Of a stretch of DNA of 14,101 nt, positions 1 to 8,007 are shown piece by piece. This DNA comes from Gammaproteobacteria bacterium (GTDB taxonomy: Bacteria > Pseudomonadota > Gammaproteobacteria > Chromatiales > Chromatiaceae). Under the pieces are notes generated by a model, which saw only the letters and a list, made by a program, of their open reading frames with translations, did no database searches and was not told the origin of the DNA. Where the stretch lies: assembly GCA_015231665.1 (NCBI GenBank), contig JADGBD010000004.1, positions 11,053-25,153 of the forward strand. The letters run 5' to 3'. The stretch's first letter is position 1. Every line of letters starts with the position of its first letter. The translations under genes and the position numbers were made by a program.

Positions 1-481
1 GCAGGATCGGTGCCGTTTCAAGCCAGTCTCCATCCCCTGCCCCCTCACCTGCCCCATCACTTGGGCGTATCTTGATCTCCAACAGCTCAATCCGCACCAG
101 GGTCTTTTCTTCATCATCCAGCAGACGCATCTGCCGGTTGCGCCCCCCCAGCCAGAGCTGAGGCAGCAAGCAGCGCATCTCCAGCACCGGCGCCAAACGC
201 TCGCGCAGCTCGGCATGGACCAGCGAATCCAGCAAGCCCGGCTGTTCGGGGTTGTCGGCCTCAAGCTGGAGCTCGGCGGACTTGATCTGCGCCAGCTGCA
301 AGCGCCAACCCGAGCCAACCCGCTGCGCCAACAACATCAACCCGGCGTGGTACAGGCGCCAGTCAAAACTGTCCAGATAACAGGCCTCAAAGGCCTCAGC
401 GGGCTCAGCCAGCAAGGGCCAGCTGGCGCTAAGACGGCGTTCAAACTCTGCCTCGGAAATGTTCGACAAGTGCAATTGCAT
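1..481 (-). CDS. CYTH-like N-terminal part of a CHAD/CYTH-type protein (partial)
   Basis: The frame is open from an ATG at 481 to the window edge (160 codons, no stop), so the C-terminal part lies outside. The translation starts MQLHLSNISEAEFERRL, and residues about 38-50 read YLDSFDWRLYHAGLM. That resembles the Y-D-T-F-D-W-R-L-x-x-A-G-L signature found in the N-terminal domain of CHAD/CYTH proteins, a group that includes inorganic triphosphatase-like and polyphosphate-associated proteins. The string DDEEKTLVRIELLEIK at about residues 128-143 fits the next strands of the same fold. The ExExK motif expected near the N-terminus of active CYTH enzymes is not visible, so the domain may be degenerate or only structural. 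The gene follows the esterase in the same direction after a 112-base gap. A rhythm of charged and hydrophobic residues and GC-rich third positions support real coding. The family call is from memory of the signature and is moderate. Confidence 0.6.
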   Translation of the reverse strand, partial: MQLHLSNISEAEFERRLSASWPLLAEPAEAFEACYLDSFDWRLYHAGLMLLAQRVGSGWRLQLAQIKSAELQLEADNPEQPGLLDSLVHAELRERLAPVLEMRCLLPQLWLGGRNRQMRLLDDEEKTLVRIELLEIKIRPSDGAGEGAGDGDWLETAPIL

Positions 482-593
482 GAAGGATGTAACCCTATTG
501 TCATATTTGTTCGCCACATGCTAACAAAAATGCCGCAACAGGTTGGTTACAATCGCAGATAAAGCGGGAGACCAAGAGCTGGCCTCGGAGAAT

Positions 594-1208
594 TCAGCGC
601 AAATAGGGCTGCAGCACGCGGTGAAAATAGCCGGCCATCAGGGCATAACCCTGGGCGTTGGGATGGATTTGATCGCTCATCAGCGCGGAATCGCCGAGCA
701 TATCCTCCAGCACATTCGCCACCAGGAGAGAGCCGGTCTCCTCCGCCAGGGCGCGGTAGGCTGCGGCATAGCCCTTGTCCAGCAAAGGAATCTCTAGCCC
801 GCCAATCACAACCAGCGCTCCCTGCTCCTGCAATCGCGTCACGATCTGGCGCAAATTGGCAAAGGCGGTCTGCGCATCCACCCCTTTGCGCAGGTCATTG
901 CCACCCAGGGTCAGCAGGACAATCCGCGGCTCCTGCTCGATCACCTCATCCAGCCGCGCCAAGGCATCTGCCGTGGTGTTGCCCGGCACCCCCAGATTGA
1001 TCACCGGCTCACCCAGCAAGCCCGCCAGCACCGCCGGATAATCCTGCCCCGCCGCCGCCCCGGTGCCATAGGTCAGGCTATCACCAAAGCTGACCACAGA
1101 ACGCCCCCGCGGCTCGGCATTGGTAATCGGATAGCTGGCCGGTTTGAGCAACAGCCCCAGCAGGATCAAACCAGCAATGACCAGGACTATGCGAAGGGAT
1201 TTATTCAA
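594..1208 (-). CDS. SGNH/GDSL-family arylesterase / lysophospholipase (TesA-like)
   Basis: This 204-residue protein has an N-terminal hydrophobic segment (about residues 5-22), either a signal anchor or an uncleaved signal, so it probably acts in the periplasm. All four SGNH blocks are visible. FGDSLTYGTG carries nucleophile Ser44, NLGVPGNTT carries oxyanion Gly76, LGGND carries Asn104, and DQIHP carries Asp179 and His182. The order and spacing match TesA/TAP of E. coli, which hydrolyses acyl esters and acyl-CoA thioesters. The physiological substrate cannot be read from sequence. The start is a TTG at 1208. An in-frame TGA lies two codons upstream and no ATG or GTG precedes the hydrophobic segment, so TTG is the likeliest start, with a weak GGTG seven bases before it. 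It lies just downstream of the tRNA-Gly terminator and so probably has its own promoter, which I could not pinpoint. Confidence 0.9.
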   Translation of the reverse strand: MNKSLRIVLVIAGLILLGLLLKPASYPITNAEPRGRSVVSFGDSLTYGTGAAAGQDYPAVLAGLLGEPVINLGVPGNTTADALARLDEVIEQEPRIVLLTLGGNDLRKGVDAQTAFANLRQIVTRLQEQGALVVIGGLEIPLLDKGYAAAYRALAEETGSLLVANVLEDMLGDSALMSDQIHPNAQGYALMAGYFHRVLQPYLR

Positions 1209-1246
1209 AGCTCAACACCAGCAAAAAACCAAAGGGCAGAAAAAGC

Positions 1247-1268
1247 AAAAGCCCCTCACGGGGCTTTT
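1247..1268 (-). terminator. Rho-independent terminator after tRNA-Gly
   Basis: The arms AAAAGCCCC and GGGGCTTTT flank a four-base loop. Read on the minus strand, the stem is followed by a T-rich tract (TTTTGCTTTTTCT). It starts 28 bases past the mature tRNA 3' end and fits a tRNA-Gly terminator. The flanking A/T runs also allow weak function on the plus strand. It separates the tRNA transcript from the esterase gene. Confidence 0.85.
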
Positions 1269-1296
1269 AGTCACAGCTCAACGGCTGTGGAAAATC

Positions 1297-1372
<76 letters not shown>

Positions 1373-1380
1373 TGTGATGT

Positions 1381-1415
1381 GCGGCGTATTTTAGTGACCT
1401 AAACCCCATTGTCAA
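1381..1415 (-). promoter_or_regulatory. Sigma-70 promoter of tRNA-Gly
   Basis: On the minus strand a perfect -35 TTGACA (1410-1415) is followed after 16 bases by TAAAAT (1388-1393), a 5/6 match to the -10 box. Between the -10 and the likely start at about 1381 lies a G+C-rich stretch, ACGCCGC. GC-rich discriminators at stable-RNA promoters are known to give stringent (ppGpp) control, so that regulation is inferred. The leader before the mature tRNA is about eight bases. Confidence 0.85.
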
Positions 1416-1436
1416 GCCTTTGCAACAGAGGCCGGT

Positions 1437-2240
1437 TCAATGCCCAGGGTGGACGATTGGCCGGACGATGAAAAAGGGGTTAAGCAGGCTTTCCTTACGG
1501 TTGTATTCCAGGGCTTTGGCGTCTTCCTGTTGGATCACTTCGCCTCCGGCCGCCTCGACCACCGCCTGGGCTGCGGCGGTGTCCCACTCCGAAGTCAGGC
1601 CGAGGCGCGGGTAGAGGTGGGCCGCGCCTTCCGCCACTAGGCAGAGTTTGATCGAGCTGCCCATGGAGACCAATTCGTGCTCGCCGAGATCCGCCAGAAA
1701 AGCCGCCAGGCCGGCACCGGCGTGGGAGCGGCTGCCGACCACCCGCCAAGGCTCGCCGGGCTGATGCGGCTGTACCCTGATGGGCTCCACTCCTGCCCCT
1801 GTCTGCTTGAAGGCGCCCTGCTCGACATCCCCCAGCCAGCTGGTTGCCAGCACCGGCGCATGCACCACCCCCAGGATCGGGCGGTGCTGGTCGATCAGGG
1901 CGATGTTGACGGTGAACTCCCCGTTGCGCTTGATGAATTCCTTGGTGCCGTCCAGCGGGTCCACCAGCCAGTAGCGCTGCCAGCCCTGGCGCTCGGACCA
2001 GGGGATGGCGGCGGACTCCTCGGAGAGTATCGGCCAGCCTGGGGTCAGGGCCTGCAGGCGTTGGACTATGTGGCGATGAGCGGCCAGATCGGCCTCGGTC
2101 AGGGGACTGCTGTCGGATTTCAGCTGCTCACCAAAATCCTCGCGGCCATAGACCTGGAGGATGCGCTCTCCGGCCTCCTGGGCGATCTGCAGGATCTCGC
2201 CCAGCAAGGGATGGCAAGATTCAAGCCCGGTCAGCGACAT
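1437..2240 (-). CDS. cysQ: 3'(2'),5'-bisphosphate nucleotidase CysQ
   Basis: This 267-residue member of the inositol-monophosphatase superfamily removes the 3'-phosphate from PAP (and PAPS), the by-product of PAPS use, giving AMP. The metal-binding motifs are complete: SEES at residues 73-76 (Glu74/Glu75), [10 protein letters not shown] at 93-102 (Asp94, Asp97), and [15 protein letters not shown] at 219-233 with Asp220. Length and motif spacing match E. coli CysQ, which needs Mg2+ and is inhibited by Li+. Its ATG at 2240 lies inside the end of cysC, a 20-base overlap, so translation is probably coupled. The overlap pairs the enzyme that makes PAPS with the one that clears its product. Sulfate assimilation or sulfotransferase metabolism are both possible settings. 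Confidence 0.96.
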   Translation of the reverse strand: MSLTGLESCHPLLGEILQIAQEAGERILQVYGREDFGEQLKSDSSPLTEADLAAHRHIVQRLQALTPGWPILSEESAAIPWSERQGWQRYWLVDPLDGTKEFIKRNGEFTVNIALIDQHRPILGVVHAPVLATSWLGDVEQGAFKQTGAGVEPIRVQPHQPGEPWRVVGSRSHAGAGLAAFLADLGEHELVSMGSSIKLCLVAEGAAHLYPRLGLTSEWDTAAAQAVVEAAGGEVIQQEDAKALEYNRKESLLNPFFIVRPIVHPGH

Positions 2241-2835
2241 CGAACACCCCCCGCTGCTGCATGAAGTCCAGCACCTGCTGGACGCAGTGGTCCAGCCCTG
2301 CAGTGCCGGTGTTGACGATCAGCTCCGGATTCTGCGGCGCCTCATAGGGCGAACTGATGCCGGTAAACTCGGGAATCTCCCCTGCCCTGGCCTTGGCGTA
2401 GAGACCCTTGACATCGCGCTGCTCGCAGATCTCCAGCGGGGTGTCGCAGAAGATTTCGAGAAAGTCGCCGTGGGGCATGAGGCCGCGCACCCGCCGGCGC
2501 TCGGCGCGGAAGGGCGAGATGAAGGCGGTCAGGGTGATCACCCCAGCCTCGACGAACAGCTTGGCCACCTCGCCAATGCGGCGCAGGTTCTCGCGCCGGT
2601 CCTCATCGCTGAAGCCCAGATCGCCGCAGAGGCCGTGACGGACGTTATCGCCGTCCAGCACCATGGTGCGGCAGCTGCGCTGATGCAGCTGTTCTTCCAC
2701 CGCATGGGCCAGGGTGGATTTGCCCGAGCCGGACAGGCCGGTGAACCAGAGCACCACCGAACGGTGGCCGTTCTGTTCCTCGCGTCGCTCGCGGGTAACG
2801 CTGGCGTGGTGCCAGAGGGTGTTGCTGGATTGCAT
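2221..2835 (-). CDS. cysC: Adenylylsulfate (APS) kinase CysC
   Basis: This 204-residue cytoplasmic enzyme phosphorylates APS to PAPS with ATP. A P-loop, GLSGSGKST, lies at residues 33-41. It is followed by the APS-kinase signature DGDNVRHGL (61-69), then FISPFR (105-110, with the conserved Ser107), and the lid/substrate region [10 protein letters not shown] and [11 protein letters not shown] (141-167). The first 25 or so residues, including [13 protein letters not shown], match the typical CysC N-terminus. ATG at 2835 has AAGGAA about six bases upstream. No cysD/cysN sulfate adenylyltransferase genes are in the window, so the source of APS lies elsewhere. A GC palindrome separates it from the RND gene, which ends 91 bases upstream, so it may be expressed from that operon or from its own promoter. 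Confidence 0.97.
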   Translation of the reverse strand: MQSSNTLWHHASVTRERREEQNGHRSVVLWFTGLSGSGKSTLAHAVEEQLHQRSCRTMVLDGDNVRHGLCGDLGFSDEDRRENLRRIGEVAKLFVEAGVITLTAFISPFRAERRRVRGLMPHGDFLEIFCDTPLEICEQRDVKGLYAKARAGEIPEFTGISSPYEAPQNPELIVNTGTAGLDHCVQQVLDFMQQRGVFDVADRA

Positions 2836-2865
2836 CTGGGTTCCTTATTTTGTCACTACTTACTC

Positions 2866-2902
2866 CTCTCCCCAACCCCTCTCCCCAAGGGGAGAGGGGC
2901 TT
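2866..2902 (+). repeat. Intergenic palindromic repeat, copy 1
   Basis: This 37-base element contains a perfect 11-base inverted repeat, CCCCTCTCCCC / GGGGAGAGGGG (2876-2886 and 2889-2899), with two bases between the arms. It is preceded by a direct half-copy, CTCTCCCCAA. The same sequence recurs inverted at 7942-7978 and, diverged, at 12245-12274. It lies between the RND pump and cysC. The hairpin has no T-tract on either strand, so it is not a classical terminator, though the RNA would fold strongly. Confidence 0.85.
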
Positions 2903-2926
2903 GAAGACCCGAGCAGTTAGCTTATG

Positions 2927-5900
2927 TCAAACTTCAGCCTGCGCTTGATCGGGTACCCCTGCCATCGAGGGCTGCTGGGGCTGTTTTCGCCCCTCCAGCG
3001 CACTTAGCAACACCGGCACCATGAGCAGGATGAGGAAGGTGGCGAAGGCCAGTCCGAAGGCGATGGAAGTGGCCATGGGAATGAGGAACTGGGCCTGCAG
3101 CGAGGTCTCCAACAGCAGCGGGCCGAGGCCGGCGATGGTGGTCAGGGAGGTCAGCAGCACCGCACGCAGGCGGCGGCAGGCGGCCTCGATGACGGCTTCC
3201 TGCACCCCCATACCCTGCTGGCGCAGCTCCTTGTAGAACATCACCAGGATGATGGAGTCGTTGACCACTATGCCAGAAAGGCCAAACAGGCCGAACATCG
3301 ACAGAATCGTCAGCTCTATGCCCATGGCCCAGTGACCAACAAGGGCGCCGACAATACCGAAGGGGATGACCGACATCACCACCAGCGGCCAGCCGTAGGA
3401 GCCGAACACCCAGGCCAGGACGATGTAGATCATCGCCAGGGCGAACAGGGCGCCGCGCTTCATGTCGCCGGCGGTCTCGCGCTGGTCCTCGGCGCCGCCG
3501 GAGAATTCCCAGTGGATGCCGTAACGGCTGGTCAGCTCCGGCAGCAGCTCCTGGCTGATCTGCTCGCGGATGAGGTTGGCGTTGTTCTGGCTGCGATCCA
3601 CATCGGCGTAGAGGGTCACCGCCAGCTGGCCATCCACATGGCGCAGTGCCTTGAAGCCGCGCTGCTCCTGCAGTTCCAGCAGGGATGGCAGTGGCGCTGC
3701 CTCACCGTTGGGCAGGAACAGGTTGATGTTCTCCAGCGTGATCAGGCGATGGCGCTCGACATCCGGCAGCATCACCCGCACCTCCACCTCCTCTTCCTGC
3801 TCGGTGAAAATCTGCACCAGATGACCATCGAGGGCGCCGCGCAGCTGGCGGCTGACCTCGGCCAGGGTCAGGCCCAGGGCTTCAGCCAGAGGATTGAGGC
3901 GGAAGATCAGCTGCTGGCGGCCGTAGGGCATATCGTCCTCCAGGCCGTGCACCCCGGCGATGGCGCGCAGGCTCTCGCTCAGTTCCAGGGCCGCCGCCTT
4001 GAGCACATAGGGGGTCGCCCCGGTGAGCTTGACCTCCAGATCGCGTGCCTGGGGGCCGCCCTTGCGCGAGGTCAGGGTCATGTTCTCCAGCCCCGGCGGG
4101 CGCTGAAAGCGACTCTCCCAGTGCTTGAGGAACTGCTCGTTGCGCACCTCGCGCCGGTCCGAGGGGATCAGCTCCACCACAATCGAGGCGAACTGCTCGC
4201 CGTTCTGCCCGGAGATGGCGTTGAAAAAGGCCTGGCCATTGGCCACCTGGGCCACCCGTACCAGGCCGCCGCCGAAATGGCGGTCGGTCTCATACAGCGC
4301 CTGCTCCACCTCACCGATGAAGGATTCCACCCGCTGCGGCGGGGTGCCGGCAACAAAGGTGACGCTGGCGGTGAGCATGTTGCCCTCGACACTGGGGAAG
4401 AAGGTGAAACCGATGCGCCCGCCCAGCAGCAGGGAAAAGGCGAGGATGAAGGCCGCCAGGGCGCTGCTCACCGTGGTCCAGGGGTTGGCCACCGCCGCCC
4501 TCACCAAGGGCCGGAAGGCGTTGTCGCGAAAGCGGTCAAAGCCCTGCTCCAGGCGGGCGCGAAGTCGATTCGGCTGGCTGTGGTGCATTTTGTGGAAGCT
4601 GCCGCGCAGATGGCCGGGCAAGACAAAAAAGCTCTCGATCAGAGAAGCGATGATGACGCAGATCACCACCAGCGGGATGGCGAAGAGTATCTTGCCAATC
4701 ACCCCGCTGATGGACATCAGCGGGATAAACGCAGCGATGGTGGTCAGCGACGAGGCCATCACCGGCGCCAGCATGCGCCGGGCGCCGCCCTCGGCCGCCT
4801 GCAGCGAGCGCTCGCCGCTCTGGTAATGGGCCAGGGCGTCCTCGCCCACGACAATGGCATCATCGACGATGATCCCCAGAGCCATGATCAGGGCGAACAG
4901 GGAGATCATATTGATGCTGCCGCCGACCCAATACACAATCGCCAGGGTCGCCATGAAGGAGATGGGGATGCCCAGGGTGACCCAAAAGGCGACCCGACCG
5001 TTGAGAAACAGAAACAGGATCAGCACCACCAGCAGCAGGCCGCCGAGGCCGTTTTTCAGCAGCAGATTGATGCGATCGGCAATCAGCTGCCAGCTCTCGT
5101 CATACACCTGCAGTTTGATCCCGGGGGGCAGTCGCGGCTGGATCTCCGCCAGCCAGTCGGTCATGGTCTGCGCCGACTCCAGCGAATCGGCACTGGCCGA
5201 GCGTTGCAACTGCAGCTCCACCGCCGGTTTGCCCTGATAACTCAGGCTCACCTGATTGGGCCTGGGTCGCCGCTCCACCTGGGCCACGTCGCCGACCCGC
5301 ACCAGCCGGCCCTGCTGATCGGCAACCAGGGGCAATTGCTCGAAACCCAGCTCGTTGCGCCGCTGGCCCAGGCTGCGCATGTCGCGACCCACATCATCCC
5401 GCCCCAGGGTGCCGGCGGGGGCGTCCTGGGATTCGGCGGCTATGGCCTCGGCCACCTGACCCAGCGACAACCCCAGGTCCTGCAGGCTGGCGATGGGCAG
5501 CTGGATCGCCAACTCCTCCTCGGGCAGGCCGTTGATGCTGACCTTGGCGATGCCGCGGCTGAGCAACTCGCGCTCGAACTGACGCACCAGCGGGCGCAGC
5601 TCACGGATGTCGTTGCCGCCATAGACCAGCAGGCGGGCCACCGCCTCGTGGCGGAGCATGTGGCTGACCTCGGTATCTTCGGCATCGGCGGGCAGATTGC
5701 GCACCGTCTTGACCAGCTCCTCCACCCGGCTGGTGGCCTCGGCCATCTGCGTGCCTTCGGGAAACTCCAGGCTGATCAGGCTGACCCCCTCGCTGGAGGT
5801 GGAGCTCATCTTGTCCAGGCCATCGACGGTACGCAGTGCCTGCTCCAGCGGCAGGGTGATGGAGCGCTCCACATCCTCGGCGCTGGCACCCGGCCAGAGG

Positions 5901-6070
5901 GTGCGCACGCTGACCACTTCCATCTCGAAGTTGGGGAAGAACTGGGTATTCAGGTTGCTCAGGGCCCAGACCCCGGAGAGCAACATGATCACCATCAGCA
6001 GATTGGCAGCAACCGGATGATTGGCAAAGATGCCAATGAAATCCTCGCGGTGACGAAATTCTTGTGTCAT
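2927..6070 (-). CDS. RND-family efflux transporter, inner-membrane permease (AcrB/HAE1-like)
   Basis: This 1047-residue protein matches the usual length of RND pumps. These export substrates from periplasm or membrane using the proton gradient, normally as a trimer joined through an adaptor to an outer-membrane channel. A first membrane helix (about 20-38) is followed by the periplasmic porter half. The TM2-TM6 block (about 338-485) includes the TM4 motif LGIIVDDAIVVGED, with Asp403/Asp404 as the proton-relay pair. A second porter half precedes the TM8-TM12 block (about 872-1025). The TM10 segment reads GIVVNDSIIL (933-942). At the position of AcrB Lys940 it has Asn937, so this is not a close AcrB orthologue. 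Substrate is unknown. It starts 13 bases after the adaptor gene ends and has no recognisable Shine-Dalgarno, suggesting translational coupling. No outer-membrane factor gene is adjacent. Confidence 0.95.
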   Translation of the reverse strand: MTQEFRHREDFIGIFANHPVAANLLMVIMLLSGVWALSNLNTQFFPNFEMEVVSVRTLWPGASAEDVERSITLPLEQALRTVDGLDKMSSTSSEGVSLISLEFPEGTQMAEATSRVEELVKTVRNLPADAEDTEVSHMLRHEAVARLLVYGGNDIRELRPLVRQFERELLSRGIAKVSINGLPEEELAIQLPIASLQDLGLSLGQVAEAIAAESQDAPAGTLGRDDVGRDMRSLGQRRNELGFEQLPLVADQQGRLVRVGDVAQVERRPRPNQVSLSYQGKPAVELQLQRSASADSLESAQTMTDWLAEIQPRLPPGIKLQVYDESWQLIADRINLLLKNGLGGLLLVVLILFLFLNGRVAFWVTLGIPISFMATLAIVYWVGGSINMISLFALIMALGIIVDDAIVVGEDALAHYQSGERSLQAAEGGARRMLAPVMASSLTTIAAFIPLMSISGVIGKILFAIPLVVICVIIASLIESFFVLPGHLRGSFHKMHHSQPNRLRARLEQGFDRFRDNAFRPLVRAAVANPWTTVSSALAAFILAFSLLLGGRIGFTFFPSVEGNMLTASVTFVAGTPPQRVESFIGEVEQALYETDRHFGGGLVRVAQVANGQAFFNAISGQNGEQFASIVVELIPSDRREVRNEQFLKHWESRFQRPPGLENMTLTSRKGGPQARDLEVKLTGATPYVLKAAALELSESLRAIAGVHGLEDDMPYGRQQLIFRLNPLAEALGLTLAEVSRQLRGALDGHLVQIFTEQEEEVEVRVMLPDVERHRLITLENINLFLPNGEAAPLPSLLELQEQRGFKALRHVDGQLAVTLYADVDRSQNNANLIREQISQELLPELTSRYGIHWEFSGGAEDQRETAGDMKRGALFALAMIYIVLAWVFGSYGWPLVVMSVIPFGIVGALVGHWAMGIELTILSMFGLFGLSGIVVNDSIILVMFYKELRQQGMGVQEAVIEAACRRLRAVLLTSLTTIAGLGPLLLETSLQAQFLIPMATSIAFGLAFATFLILLMVPVLLSALEGRKQPQQPSMAGVPDQAQAEV

Positions 6071-6083
6071 TGCTGGGGCTGGC

Positions 6084-7373
6084 TCATTGCTCAGGCCCAG
6101 GCCCAGGCGGGCTGATCTGAATCAGGGGATTGCCTTCGCCATCGCTGGGCTTGGCCAGCAGGCCCTCGATGGCATTGGGTAGCTGGGTAACCACCAGCAT
6201 GTCGCCGGGCTTGATCTCGGCCGAGCGCACCAGGGCCTGCACCTGCTGCTGGCTCACCCGCATCTCGCCCACGCGCTCGATGGCCACCGGCAGCAGTCGC
6301 TGCTCGGGGCTGAGGCGATAGATCCGATCGGTGCCGTAGATCGCCTCCGGTGGCACGGCCAGCAGACCCTCCTGCTCCGGCAGGGTCAGATCGATGCGGA
6401 CAAAGCGGCCCTGCTGGAACTGATCGCCATCGCTCAGGGCAAACAGGGCCTCGACCCCGCCGCTGGCGCTGGCCACTTCACCGGCGATGCGCAGCAACTT
6501 GGCCTGCAGGGGCTGGCCATCGACCTCGCCCCGAATCCCCAGGCGATCGCCCCGATCCAGCGCCCGCTTGATCAGGGCAATGTAGCGGCTGGGCAACTGC
6601 GCCCGCACCACCATCGCGCCCCTGTCGTAGAGCTGCACCAGGGCATCGCCGACCCGCACCCGCTTGCCCGGAGAAACCAGCACCTTGGCGATGCGGCCAT
6701 CGAAAGGCGCGTTCACCCGGGCGCGCTCCAGCTCCAGCTGTGCCTGATCCCGCAGGGCCTCGGCGCGCACCCGCTTGGCCTCCAGCTCCGCCAGGGTCGA
6801 GGCGTGTTCGCTGATCGCCTGCTCGCGGGTGCGCAGGCTCATGGCCTGGCGCTGGACATCCTGAATCGCCTTGTCCATCGCCGAGGGCGCCGCCAGCTGC
6901 TGCTCCACCAGCCCCAGCAGCCGCTCCACCTCTTTCTCGCTGAGGGCAAACAGACGCTGCTCCCGCGGCAGATTCTCCAGATTCGACTGATGGCGGCTCT
7001 CGGCAGAACGGATGCGCGCTGCGGCTTCCGCCAGTTCCGCCTCACGCTGGGCCAGCAACAGGCGGGCATCGCGGTCGTCCAGGCTTAGCAGCAGCTGTCC
7101 CTTGGCGACCTCGTCACCCTCCAGCACCGCCACCTCCAGCACATCGGCAACGATGCCGGCGGTGAGCTGGCTCGACCAGAGGGATTCGATACGGCCATAC
7201 AGGGTCAGGGTCGGAGCCAGGGTGGCGGGCTCCGCCAGCTGCACCCGCACCGGCCAGGCCTTTTCCTTGACCACCACCGGCTTGGCCTCGGGCTTGCTCT
7301 TGATGATGAGAAACGCCAGGCCAGCGGCCAAGACGAGAATCAGTAGAGGACGCAGGGACTTGAGGATTTTCAC
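6084..7373 (-). CDS. RND efflux periplasmic adaptor (membrane-fusion protein)
   Basis: With the start used here this is a 429-residue adaptor linking the pump to an outer-membrane channel. One N-terminal membrane helix (about residues 8-25) anchors it; there is no lipobox. The first lipoyl half lies at about 59-99 (LTAGIVADVLEVAVLEGDEV). A long Ala/Glu/Arg-rich coiled-coil hairpin follows (about 100-220). The second lipoyl half is RVNAPFDGRIAKVLVSPG at about 219-236, followed by beta-barrel and membrane-proximal domains. No ATG exists at the front of the frame. The longest version starts with TTG at 7406 and overlaps the rhodanese stop by 13 bases. I prefer GTG at 7373, which gives MKILKSLRPLL directly before the helix, but no good Shine-Dalgarno decides it. 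The Pro/Gly/Glu-rich tail is unremarkable. Confidence 0.93.
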   Translation of the reverse strand: MKILKSLRPLLILVLAAGLAFLIIKSKPEAKPVVVKEKAWPVRVQLAEPATLAPTLTLYGRIESLWSSQLTAGIVADVLEVAVLEGDEVAKGQLLLSLDDRDARLLLAQREAELAEAAARIRSAESRHQSNLENLPREQRLFALSEKEVERLLGLVEQQLAAPSAMDKAIQDVQRQAMSLRTREQAISEHASTLAELEAKRVRAEALRDQAQLELERARVNAPFDGRIAKVLVSPGKRVRVGDALVQLYDRGAMVVRAQLPSRYIALIKRALDRGDRLGIRGEVDGQPLQAKLLRIAGEVASASGGVEALFALSDGDQFQQGRFVRIDLTLPEQEGLLAVPPEAIYGTDRIYRLSPEQRLLPVAIERVGEMRVSQQQVQALVRSAEIKPGDMLVVTQLPNAIEGLLAKPSDGEGNPLIQISPPGPGPEQ

Positions 7374-7393
7374 AGGGCTGTTCAAGGTTGCGC

Positions 7394-7870
7394 TCAATCC
7401 TGCCAATCCGCCGGCCGTTGCTGATCTTCCCGCAGCTTGGCGGTGAAGTAGTCATCGGCCAGGTCCAGGTCTACGTCCGCGCCCTGCTGGTCGATCAGCG
7501 GCTGATCGTAGTCCTTCCAGCCGCGCAGGCCGGTCTGCAGGGAGGTGACGTTCTTGTAGCCGAGCACCTGCATGCTGTGCGCCGCCAGGGCGCTGCGATA
7601 ACCGGAGCGGCAGACGACGACGATCTCCCGCTGGCGAGCGCGCACCAGCTCGGGCAGGGTTTCCTCGTAGTCCCACTCGCAGGCGGATTCGAGCACGCCG
7701 CGGGGGACGTTGATCGAGCCTTGGATATGCATCGCCGCGAACTCATCGGGCTCGCGCACATCCAGAATCAGCAGATCGGGATTGGCATCGATGCGCTCTT
7801 CCAAGTCCCAGGGCATGAGCTCACGCACATCGGTAAGACACTCGCGAATCAGTTGCAGAAATCGTTTCAT
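7394..7870 (-). CDS. Single-domain rhodanese-like protein
   Basis: This 158-residue cytoplasmic protein has one rhodanese domain (about residues 18-122). The first CH2 motif is LLILDVREPDEFAAMHI (33-49) and the second is GLRGWKDY (114-121). The active-site loop is CRSGYRS with the persulfide-carrying Cys87, so it should be a working sulfurtransferase rather than an inactive regulatory copy. There is no signal peptide. The tail after residue 125 is acidic (GADVDLDLADDYF). Rhodaneses carry sulfane sulfur between thiols, thiosulfate, cyanide or protein partners; the acceptor is unknown. It is the first gene of an apparent rhodanese-MFP-RND transcription unit, with the adaptor starting about 20 bases after its stop. 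That link suggests a sulfur or thiol connection for the pump (inference). Confidence 0.93.
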   Translation of the reverse strand: MKRFLQLIRECLTDVRELMPWDLEERIDANPDLLILDVREPDEFAAMHIQGSINVPRGVLESACEWDYEETLPELVRARQREIVVVCRSGYRSALAAHSMQVLGYKNVTSLQTGLRGWKDYDQPLIDQQGADVDLDLADDYFTAKLREDQQRPADWQD

Positions 7871-7887
7871 CTTGTATTGCTCTTGTT

Positions 7888-7930
7888 AGCTATCAGCGGC
7901 CAGCTATCAGCCGTCAGCTGGCAGCTGCCA
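7888..7930. repeat. AGCTATCAGC direct repeats with a 12-base palindrome
   Basis: The ten-mer AGCTATCAGC occurs at 7888-7897 and again at 7902-7911. It is followed by a degenerate unit, CGTCAGCTGGCAGC, and the perfect palindrome TGGCAGCTGCCA (7919-7930). This resembles the TCAGC-rich intergenic repeats that are often mis-translated as short proteins in environmental genomes (from memory). It sits just upstream of the rhodanese start, so it would be in that gene's leader. Confidence 0.7.
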
Positions 7931-7941
7931 GTCAATGATTT

Positions 7942-7978
7942 AAGCCCCTCGCCCCTCCGGGGAGAGGGGTGGGGGAGA
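7942..7978 (-). repeat. Intergenic palindromic repeat, copy 2 (inverted relative to copy 1)
   Basis: Read on the minus strand, this 37-base stretch matches copy 1 (2866-2902) with only a few differences: it has CCCCGGAGGGGCGAGGGG where copy 1 has CCCCAAGGGGAGAGGGG. The equal length and shared end GGGGCTT show that it is the same element. It lies between the regulator gene and the rhodanese gene. Confidence 0.8.
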
Positions 7979-8007
7979 GAGGGCAATTGTTCACATTTCG
8001 CGCTTTT

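Noticed and set aside
215..562. 115-codon plus-strand frame near the left edge
   Set aside because: It is antisense to the partial CYTH-like gene, whose translation carries a recognisable signature; the plus-strand product does not.
2876..2899. Palindrome as a Rho-independent terminator for the RND operon
   Set aside because: The stem is strong, but no T-tract follows on either strand, the loop is only two bases between the perfect arms, and the same sequence recurs elsewhere as a repeat.
3332..6115. A 927-codon open frame on the plus strand opposite the RND gene
   Set aside because: It is the mirror of a GC-rich coding frame on the other strand. The translation is Gln/His/Gly-rich and low in domain signal, while the opposite frame is an unmistakable RND permease.
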